A DNA stretch of 64,000 nucleotides, from assembly GCA_016291495.1 (NCBI GenBank), contig JAEEXI010000001.1:1-64000 (forward strand). Direction: 5' to 3'. The number at the start of each line of letters is the position of its first letter. Position 1 is the first letter of the stretch. This DNA comes from Prevotella sp. Its GTDB lineage: Bacteria; Bacteroidota; Bacteroidia; Bacteroidales; Bacteroidaceae. A program made the translations under genes and the position numbers. Shown here piece after piece: positions 16,775 through 22,696 of this stretch. The notes under the pieces are model-generated. The model did not search any database. It was not told the DNA's origin and saw only the letters and a list, made by a program, of their open reading frames with translations.

Positions 16775-18391
16775 ATGGAAGAAGTCAGGAGAATCTATAT
16801 TCTGCTATTACATGGTAATGGTCTAAAAATCAAGGATATCGCCAAAGAACTTGATTTGGACAAATACTATGTCGCAGATATCTTGTTTTCTACTGACAAC
16901 ATTCCGTTTTGGTATCAAGACAGTTCTTCATTGTGGTTTGCAAAAGAAGGTGCTCTCCAGATTGAGGAACCAAAAGAGACAAATGAAACTCTCATTACTT
17001 CTATCGAGATACCACAGAAATTCAATATCAGCAGATTCTTAGAGGAAGATTTAAGCGATTCATTACGTGCCTATTTGCATCAGATTTCCAAATATCGCAC
17101 TTATTCAAATGATGATATGATTGAGTTATTCAAGCGATATCGTAATGGAGACAAAAATGCGTTTGATTTGATTATAATGAGTCAACAAAGGCTTGTGGCA
17201 AACATAGCACTTCTTTATTGCAGGAAAGGAGCTCCCCTTGAAGATATTATACAAGAAGGTAATGTTGGCCTTGTTAAAGCAGCAGAGCGTTTTGATTATA
17301 CACAGTACCGTAGTTTCTCAAATTATGCGAAATCGTGGATTCTACAATCAATTTCATTTGCTATGGCAAGTATGCCATATATGATTAGATTGCCTCTGAA
17401 TCAATTGTCTTTATATCGAAAAGTGAGGAACTTCAAAGACCATTATGAGCAAGAAAATGGTTATTCCCCTTCTATTAATGATATAGATATAAATGATAGT
17501 TCTGATCTAGAACGAATCAAATACATGGACGGACTTCCATATAACCTTAAGTCGTTGATGCATTTGTCTGACAATATGGATGCATTTGAGAGTAAGACGA
17601 ATGAGATAGAGGATTTTATAAACAAAAACGAAATTCAGTTTTCTGTCAAGAAGCTTTTAAGTCGCCTACAAAAAAGGGAACGACAGATGATACAGATGTT
17701 TTACGGTATTAATAGAAAAGAAGAATCCTTAGCGTTTATCGGAGATTATTTTGGTTTAACTCGTGAAAGAGCGAGACAAATTAAAGAAAAGACGGTCAGG
17801 CATCTCAGAGATATTCTTTATAATCGAAAAGAGAATGCCGACGAAATAAAAATTAATATACAAGACGATGAAGAGGACAATCTTGATATTTCCAACAAAA
17901 TGCCCACATCTCAATCGTATATAAATGAGAAGAACGAACCAAAGAAACTACAGGATGAAGTTCAACAAATTGATGATCTTAAAGAAGGCGACGAGATTTA
18001 TTATAACGACGTTCTTTGTACTGTAAAAACGATAATCGAAAGCGTACAATCTCCCAAACTTATTATAGAATATCAGAATGGTATTAGAGATGTTGTTTTA
18101 TATAACGAATTGAAATACAAGAAGGTGGCTTATAGTCCAAAACCAAATCGGAGACATGTACATACTGAAAAAGAGCGCCAACAGTTTCAATTGTCTACTC
18201 CATTGAGCGAGTTGGTTGATTTAAATATAATAACTGGAAAGCAACTTCACCAATGTCGAAAAAAGAGGTTAAGATATATAGGCGATGTAAAACATATTAT
18301 TGAGAAATATAAGCTCACACCAGAATCTACTCGCTTCACAAAATATACTCTTGATATGTGGTTTAAAATCATTAATTTGATTAAGGAATAA
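16775..18391 (+). CDS. RpoD-like sigma-70 factor with added HTH and C-terminal domain
   Basis: This 538-aa protein contains a nearly complete primary-type sigma factor. Region 1.2 is at about 93-105 (DSLRAYLHQISKY), region 2 at 128-200 (LVANIALLYCRKGAPLEDII, QEGNVGLVKAAERFDY, FSNYAKSWILQSISFAM), the 2.4/3.0 junction at 201-212 (PYMIRLPLNQLS), region 3 to about 265, and region 4 at 290-347 (RLQKRERQMIQMFYGI, FGLTRERARQIKEKTVRHLR). Before it, residues 1-60 form an HTH-like domain (GLKIKDIAKELDLDKYYVAD). After it come an acidic linker and about 170 residues I cannot place, including GDEIYYNDVLCTVKTI, possibly SH3-like. It differs from a housekeeping RpoD in the tail, the added HTH and its place as gene seven of a methylase/nuclease operon. 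It could redirect RNA polymerase, or use a sigma fold to recognise or melt DNA. Confidence 0.85.
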   Translation: MEEVRRIYILLLHGNGLKIKDIAKELDLDKYYVADILFSTDNIPFWYQDSSSLWFAKEGALQIEEPKETNETLITSIEIPQKFNISRFLEEDLSDSLRAYLHQISKYRTYSNDDMIELFKRYRNGDKNAFDLIIMSQQRLVANIALLYCRKGAPLEDIIQEGNVGLVKAAERFDYTQYRSFSNYAKSWILQSISFAMASMPYMIRLPLNQLSLYRKVRNFKDHYEQENGYSPSINDIDINDSSDLERIKYMDGLPYNLKSLMHLSDNMDAFESKTNEIEDFINKNEIQFSVKKLLSRLQKRERQMIQMFYGINRKEESLAFIGDYFGLTRERARQIKEKTVRHLRDILYNRKENADEIKINIQDDEEDNLDISNKMPTSQSYINEKNEPKKLQDEVQQIDDLKEGDEIYYNDVLCTVKTIIESVQSPKLIIEYQNGIRDVVLYNELKYKKVAYSPKPNRRHVHTEKERQQFQLSTPLSELVDLNIITGKQLHQCRKKRLRYIGDVKHIIEKYKLTPESTRFTKYTLDMWFKIINLIKE

Positions 18392-19635
18392 TGGCCGCAA
18401 TCACTCCATATTACCGCTCCGTCAACAAAGACTTTACCCTCGTAGAAGGTGATTGCGTGACGATACTTGAAGCATTCGACTTCAAGTTCGACATGATATT
18501 TGCTGACCCGCCCTATTTCCTGAGTAATGGCGGCATTAGCGTTAGTAGTGGGAAGGTGGTTTGTGTGGATAAAGGGAAATGGGACAAAGCCCCTTCACCA
18601 GAATTCATCAACGAATTTAACCATAAATGGTTGTCTGCCTGTAAAGACAAGTTGAAGGATAATGGTACCATCTGGATTAGCGGTACCCACCATAATATAT
18701 TCTCTGTTGCTGACCAATTATCCGAACTCTGCTTTAAGATTCTGAATGTGGTAACGTGGAATAAGACAGATCCACCTGATAACATTTCTCATCGTGTATT
18801 CAAGCACTCTGCTGAGTACATTATATGGGCCAAAAAATCGAAACGAGCTCAGCATCGTTATAACTACGAGTTGATGCGCCAGTTGAACGACGGTAAACAA
18901 ATGACGGATGTATGGCGCATGCCTGCTGTTGCCAAATGGGAAAAGTCATGTGGTAAGCATCCCACGCAGAAGCCTTTAAGTCTGCTGGCACGAATCATCA
19001 TGGCATCCACCAAGGAAGGTGACTGGGTGTTAGACCCATTTAATGGTAGTGGTACTACTGGCGTTGCAGCATCGTTACTCAGCAGGAAATATTTGGGTAT
19101 CGACATGGAACAGTCCTATTTGGAACTGGCATCAAAACGGCGTGAGGAATTGGAAAATGAAGAGGTTCGCCAAGCTTATAAGGAAATGGTGTTGGTGGAT
19201 TTCAATGGTGCCATTCAAGCAGAGCAGCCTCATCATGTACTTGTTGGCAGAATCGGTTCTAAAGAACAATGGGAGTGGTTTGAGAAGTCACATACCTACA
19301 TACTGCCAATCAGCAAAATTCTCTCAATGCCGAAACTATTGGGGGCAGAGTATGTGCTGGCTTTTCTGGGCAAAGATTCGAAAAAGGCTCAGTTTTGTCG
19401 TATCTCCAGTATGAAACCACAGGTGAAGACTCGTGAACAGGTAGCGGAAATGGCATCACATACTTCTGACTATAAGCCTACACGCGACAATACCTACTGG
19501 CTTATTCATTTGGAAAAGCCTTTGGATGAGACAAAAGGCAAGGTGTTTAATAAGTCGCTACTATTGGAACATCAGGCTGAACGCGCAGCCTACTGGATAA
19601 AGAAATACGAAGAGGTTATCAAGGCGTTTGAGTGA
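18391..19635 (+). CDS. DpnA-like DNA methyltransferase (beta class)
   Basis: The 414-aa enzyme has DPPY at residues 39-42 in the context IFADPPYFLSNGG and the SAM site LDPFNGSGTTG at about 214-224. The catalytic motif comes before the SAM motif, which marks the beta class. The first context is very close to the second methylase of DpnII-type systems (DpnA), which can act on single-stranded GATC. Residues about 255-414 form an extra C-terminal region (LVGRIGSKEQWEWF ... HTYILPISKIL) I do not recognise. It overlaps the sigma-factor stop by one base and ends the operon, tail to tail with higA. Its composition (sampled near 50% GC) is closer to the chromosome than to the AT-rich genes before it. 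Confidence 0.88.
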   Translation: MAAITPYYRSVNKDFTLVEGDCVTILEAFDFKFDMIFADPPYFLSNGGISVSSGKVVCVDKGKWDKAPSPEFINEFNHKWLSACKDKLKDNGTIWISGTHHNIFSVADQLSELCFKILNVVTWNKTDPPDNISHRVFKHSAEYIIWAKKSKRAQHRYNYELMRQLNDGKQMTDVWRMPAVAKWEKSCGKHPTQKPLSLLARIIMASTKEGDWVLDPFNGSGTTGVAASLLSRKYLGIDMEQSYLELASKRREELENEEVRQAYKEMVLVDFNGAIQAEQPHHVLVGRIGSKEQWEWFEKSHTYILPISKILSMPKLLGAEYVLAFLGKDSKKAQFCRISSMKPQVKTREQVAEMASHTSDYKPTRDNTYWLIHLEKPLDETKGKVFNKSLLLEHQAERAAYWIKKYEEVIKAFE

Positions 19636-19641
19636 TATTAC

Positions 19642-20007
19642 TCAGAACACGCAAGCCCAGCCGAACTTACGGACCAACTCCTGAAGCAGGTTGCGATCGC
19701 GCATAGGAATGGTGACGGCAACGGTCTCGCGCTGATTGTCACGCTCTGCAATGTTGGCAGTATCGAGGTCGTACTGCGTCTGCATGTTCATCCAGATATC
19801 AGCAGAAATACCTAGGGCTTTCTCTAAAGCAACAGCAACGTTGAGTGACACGCTGCGTTTGCCATTAATGGTCTCGCTGAGCACAGAGGGTTTGATACCT
19901 GTCTCAGCAGCCAGTTGCTTCTGCGTCATGCCACGCTCCTTGAGTTCGTCCTTTATCATTTCGCCAGGATGTGTGGCAACGAATGGGGTTAATACTTTCT
20001 TACTCAT
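19642..20007 (-). CDS. higA: HigA-type antitoxin (XRE family)
   Basis: From MSKKVLTPF the protein is 121 aa; a longer frame starts at 20025. PGEMIKDELKERGMTQ and QLAAETGIKPSVLSETINGK form the helix-turn-helix, followed by ALEKALGISADIWMNMQ, all typical of HigA addiction antitoxins. The start at 20007 overlaps the toxin stop by 8 nt, giving the usual toxin-first HigBA order. HigA normally neutralises HigB and represses the shared promoter. The gene ends 6 nt from the last gene of the defence operon, in tail-to-tail orientation. Confidence 0.88.
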   Translation of the reverse strand: MSKKVLTPFVATHPGEMIKDELKERGMTQKQLAAETGIKPSVLSETINGKRSVSLNVAVALEKALGISADIWMNMQTQYDLDTANIAERDNQRETVAVTIPMRDRNLLQELVRKFGWACVF

Positions 20008-20317
20008 AATGCTTCGAAATTTCAAATAACAATGCGTTTACAATGATGCCTGTTTCATCAGGCGAACTATAGAAGAAAAGACGATACTGGGTGTTTATCC
20101 ATACGGCATCGACACCGTTGAGGTCGCCCTTCTTTTTCTCGTAGTGGAGCGACTTGATTTGGAAGAGGTCCTCCAGTCGATTGACAGCCTTGATGTAGTT
20201 GACCACCTTGATGTATTGCTTCACGACATCCTTCGACAACCGTTTGTATTGGTGGTCTTGGGTCTCACCTTTGGTATAGAGTTCCTCTAAAGCCGTGTTG
20301 TCAAATTCAATGTTCAT
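20000..20317 (-). CDS. higB: HigB-like RelE-fold toxin
   Basis: The 105-aa protein (MNIEFDNTALEELY ... DLFQIKSLHYEKKKGDL ... VWINTQYRLFFYSSP) has the RelE/HigB fold pattern: a small basic domain with the segment QYRLFF and a charged LHYEKKKG. Members cut mRNA on the ribosome. It sits directly upstream of the XRE antitoxin gene and has a promoter at 20343-20350. The pair could help keep the neighbouring island in the genome. Confidence 0.82.
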   Translation of the reverse strand: MNIEFDNTALEELYTKGETQDHQYKRLSKDVVKQYIKVVNYIKAVNRLEDLFQIKSLHYEKKKGDLNGVDAVWINTQYRLFFYSSPDETGIIVNALLFEISKHYE

Positions 20318-20342
20318 TGTCTTAATTCATGTCTAACGGTTG

Positions 20343-20350
20343 CAAAGATA
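20343..20350 (-). promoter_or_regulatory. -7 box of higBA
   Basis: On the minus strand TATCTTTG lies 25 nt before the toxin ATG, a full match to TAnnTTTG. Confidence 0.6.
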
Positions 20351-20523
20351 AGAAATATTTTGCGAATAATTATCATTTTTGCGAATTTTTTCTCGTTATT
20401 AGCATTTTTTTCTTAATCTGAGACGATTGTCTTTACTATATTAGAATTGCAGCGAAAAAGTTAAATAAGATCAAAAATGGATCCTCGCAGATCCGTCGGT
20501 CTTGTTCAGATCGGCTTTTTTCG

Positions 20524-20531
20524 TATCTTTG
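20524..20531 (+). promoter_or_regulatory. -7 box with near-leaderless start
   Basis: TATCTTTG is followed only 5 nt later by ATGATG. With a start site about 7 nt behind the box, the transcript would begin at or next to the initiation codon. This also decides the start of the following gene. Confidence 0.55.
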
Positions 20532-20536
20532 CAACC

Positions 20537-21076
20537 ATGATGAAAAAGCAAGAGAAACTGACTCATAAAGAAGCGGTCAAAAAGGTACTGGAGGAACTTG
20601 GTGGAAGAGCTAGGTTAAGGGATATTTATCCCCATGTGATTCCATTAGTAAAATATAAACCAGGAAGTGATATCAAGGCTACGTTGCGCCGTTTGCTTCA
20701 GACGACTCCCAACTTATTTCGTCATACGGAAGGTAGAAAAGGTTGGTGGGAGCTAGTGTCGTATCAAAAAGAACTGGCCTTAAGAGACAGGAAAATAGCT
20801 CTATTGTCAAATGGGCAGATAACAAAAGAGGTGATTGTCAAAGCTTTTGACAGTTGTGACAATTTAGTGGAAAGGACCTATGCCAAACAAACTATGCAGA
20901 TTCTTTTTGGAGGGTTGGATGCCTGGGAGACAGCTTATAAAGAGATGAAGAAATTGGGTTATTTCAATGACATACAGCCTAAGGTCATAATAAACAATCC
21001 CCAGTTTGGTTCGCTCTATGGTATCAGCGGCAATCAGACAGTAAATTTAGGAGGACTGACAAATGGAGAAGACTAA
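20537..21076 (+). CDS. HARE-HTH domain protein
   Basis: From the ATG at 20537 the protein is 179 aa (MMKKQEKLTHKEAVKKVL); an upstream start at 20477 would begin before the promoter and is unlikely. Residues about 10-75 resemble a HARE-HTH winged helix (ELGGRARLRDIYPHVIPLV, DIKATLRRLLQTTPNLF, KGWWELV), a domain shared by restriction enzymes and chromatin proteins. The middle is helical. The C-terminus carries INNPQFGSLYGISGNQTVNL. A closely similar pattern begins the next protein, whose gene overlaps this one by 14 nt. The two are probably partners. Function is unknown; DNA binding is likely. Confidence 0.65.
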   Translation: MMKKQEKLTHKEAVKKVLEELGGRARLRDIYPHVIPLVKYKPGSDIKATLRRLLQTTPNLFRHTEGRKGWWELVSYQKELALRDRKIALLSNGQITKEVIVKAFDSCDNLVERTYAKQTMQILFGGLDAWETAYKEMKKLGYFNDIQPKVIINNPQFGSLYGISGNQTVNLGGLTNGED

Positions 21077-21467
21077 TAAGGACGTACCCAGTATCACTTT
21101 TACAGGCGGAATTACGGTGAATGGCCCGATGTTTGACATTCATGACAACCAAAACGTTTATATAGGCAGGCTGGGAAACGAAAATCCTAACGAAGACGAA
21201 AACACTAACGAAAACTCTGATTATGACGAAGACCTCGTGTCGAAACTCATGCCTATATTCTACGGCAACGAAGGGAATGTACGGCAGTTTCTGAAAGAGA
21301 TACAGGGAATGGCACAGGAGGATATTACCGACCTCGTGAACCGCTGGGTGAATGAGAAACGCATCTCAGACTACGGGAATAGCCGAAAAGGAGTGCTGTG
21401 GGGTATCCTACATAAGGCTGGGCTTTATACGAGGTCGAAACCAAATTGGAACGAGAGGGTCAAGTGA
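21063..21467 (+). CDS. Hypothetical protein paired with the HARE-HTH protein
   Basis: The 134-aa protein starts with a short beta-rich motif (ITFTGGITVNGPMFDIHDNQ, then NVYIGRLG), then an acidic Asn/Glu linker (about 40-60), then a helical domain (LVSKLMPIFYGNEGNVRQFL ... WGILHKAGLYT). The N-terminal motif shares N-x-P-x-F ... NQ-x-V-x-x-G-x-L with the C-terminus of the preceding protein. I do not recognise a named family. A terminator overlaps its stop codon, so the two genes form a closed unit. Confidence 0.6.
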   Translation: MEKTNKDVPSITFTGGITVNGPMFDIHDNQNVYIGRLGNENPNEDENTNENSDYDEDLVSKLMPIFYGNEGNVRQFLKEIQGMAQEDITDLVNRWVNEKRISDYGNSRKGVLWGILHKAGLYTRSKPNWNERVK

Positions 21468-21481
21468 TCCTCTTTTTTTTT
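21455..21481 (+). terminator. Terminator overlapping the stop codon
   Basis: GAGGGTC AAGT GATCCTC forms a 7-bp stem with one G-U pair and a 4-nt loop, followed directly by nine T. The TGA stop of the preceding gene (21465-21467) lies in the loop and stem. Confidence 0.8.
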
Positions 21482-21489
21482 ATGCTTTT

Positions 21490-21549
21490 ACTTGTCGCAC
21501 TTGTCGGTCTGGCTTGTCATCACTTGTTTTTACTTGTCATCGCTTGTCG
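21490..21549. repeat. CTTGT short direct repeats
   Basis: Six CTTGT units, five of them CTTGTC, lie within 60 nt in the gap after the terminator, at uneven spacing. No gene is seen between 21482 and 21660. Confidence 0.5.
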
Positions 21550-21598
21550 CTCGGCGAAATAAAGATTGCTCCCAATACGGGGGCATTTTTTTTGTGCC

Positions 21599-21606
21599 TA
21601 ACTTTG
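21599..21606 (+). promoter_or_regulatory. -7 box for the BT4734-type operon
   Basis: TAACTTTG matches TAnnTTTG and lies 55 nt before the ATG at 21661. It probably drives the run of genes through 25506. Confidence 0.55.
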
Positions 21607-21660
21607 CGTTGTGATTCTCGAGAAATCTTATACAACATTAATAAAAAAAGGAACAAAAAA

Positions 21661-21852
21661 ATGGAACAGATAATCTATTCTGACAATCCGCAGGGCTTCC
21701 GGGTGAAGAAATGCTGTATGGCGTGCCGATACAAGGACCTGACGAGGGCAAAGTCGTTGAGGCGATGTACCAAACACGGGTACGACGTGAATCCCTACCA
21801 CACTTGCAAGGACTGGGAGATGAGCGAAGTGCTGAAAAAGGTTGGGGCATGA
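21661..21852 (+). CDS. Small Cys-rich hypothetical protein
   Basis: The 63-aa protein starts at the ATG after AAGGAACAAAAAA. A longer frame upstream crosses the terminator and promoter and is not credible. It has four Cys in a zinc-binding-like pattern: KKCCMACRYKD, RRCTKHG and YHTCKDW. Small proteins of this kind are frequent at the start of Bacteroidales operons ending in BT4734-type proteins. Function is unknown; metal binding is an inference. Confidence 0.65.
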   Translation: MEQIIYSDNPQGFRVKKCCMACRYKDLTRAKSLRRCTKHGYDVNPYHTCKDWEMSEVLKKVGA

Positions 21853-21888
21853 AATCATTGATTATTTAATTAAAACATTTAAAAAAAG

Positions 21889-22173
21889 ATGGAAACAAGA
21901 ATTCTAAAAGTAGTACGCCAGGGCGAGGCCTTCAGCGTACAGTCGGCGAAGGCCGAAGGTGGCCAGATTCAGAAGTGCAACATCGTGTTGCGCGAACTGG
22001 GTGGTGGCAAGTTTGAAAACGAGTTTGTGTGCGCTATGCTGGGTAATCTGGCGGCGTGCAGGTTCTACGAAGGTGATGTGGTGTTGGCCACGCTTCGGTT
22101 CTCTACGCACGAGTATCAGAATCAGGTCTTTCAAGAAATACTGTGTACTGACATCGTAAAGATTAATGGTTAA
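21889..22173 (+). CDS. Small OB-fold-like hypothetical protein
   Basis: The 94-aa protein (METRILKVVRQGEAFSVQSA ... ACRFYEGDVVLATLRFSTHE ... EILCTDIVKING) has the strand pattern of small OB-fold proteins of the DUF3127/SSB-like kind: CNIVLRELG, a central hydrophobic strand and a DVVLATLRF strand. It lies 36 nt after the Cys-rich gene. Its last codons (KING) run into a TTAATG dispersed repeat. A single-strand DNA-binding role would suit the primase-like protein downstream but is not shown. Confidence 0.5.
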   Translation: METRILKVVRQGEAFSVQSAKAEGGQIQKCNIVLRELGGGKFENEFVCAMLGNLAACRFYEGDVVLATLRFSTHEYQNQVFQEILCTDIVKING

Positions 22174-22211
22174 TGCTTAATGCATAATGCTTAATGCATA
22201 ATTAATTATTA
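22164..22211. repeat. TTAATGCATAATGC repeat run
   Basis: Units of TTAATGCTTAATGCATAATG fill the gap after the OB-fold-like gene and overlap its stop. They belong to the same dispersed family as the run in the 23S-5S spacer. Confidence 0.55.
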
Positions 22212-22293
22212 ACCCATGAGTTGAAGTGAGGAGGATGTTCCTGGGTAAATGCGCAAAGATTCCAACCTTCTTCTCGCTAAAATCAACTCAAAA

Positions 22294-22668
22294 ATGAAAA
22301 AGATTAATATTACAACAAAGAAACAGGTAACGCTTGACGGTCTGATGACCTTAGGCATGTTGGAGAACGGACTCAAGACGGCAGACTTCCAGTGCTGCGA
22401 GGATGTGGAGATGGAGGCGTTCTCAGGAACTTTCAAGGTGCAGGGTATGCGTGACGGCAACGTGTATATGACGGAAAAGCCCAAGCGCATCAAGAACAAA
22501 CCTATCTTCAGAGAGGATAACGCTTCGCTGTCGCACGGACAGGACAAGCGCTGGTACTTCTACTTCTCGCTCGACGAGGATCAGCTGGAGCAGTTGCCCG
22601 AGAAACTGGTACATCAGGCGAGTGCAATAGCACAAAAGGTGATACGACGGTTATTGGTTAACGGTTAA
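22294..22668 (+). CDS. Hypothetical protein of the BT4734-type operon
   Basis: From MKKINITTKKQVTLDGL the protein is 124 aa; an in-frame ATG at 22249 is less likely because the region before 22294 reads as a leader. It is mixed alpha/beta with no motif I know (DFQCCEDVEMEAFSGTFKV, DKRWYFYFSLDEDQLEQL). Its C-terminus (RRLLVNG) is encoded by a GGTTATTGGTTAACGG repeat that continues as non-coding DNA to 22690. It lies between an OB-fold-like gene and the BT4734-family gene on the same strand. Confidence 0.55.
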   Translation: MKKINITTKKQVTLDGLMTLGMLENGLKTADFQCCEDVEMEAFSGTFKVQGMRDGNVYMTEKPKRIKNKPIFREDNASLSHGQDKRWYFYFSLDEDQLEQLPEKLVHQASAIAQKVIRRLLVNG

Positions 22669-22696
22669 TGGTTATTGGTTAAGGGTTAAAGAAGAT

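Noticed and set aside
10618..19635. Naming the island DISARM, BREX, Dnd or a type I/III restriction system
   Set aside because: The hallmark genes are missing (DUF1998 protein, PglZ/BrxC, DndB/C/E, HsdS, Mod/Res pair), and the sigma factor is not part of any of them.
21490..21549. CRISPR array
   Set aside because: The repeat units are only 5-6 nt with irregular spacing, and no cas gene is present.
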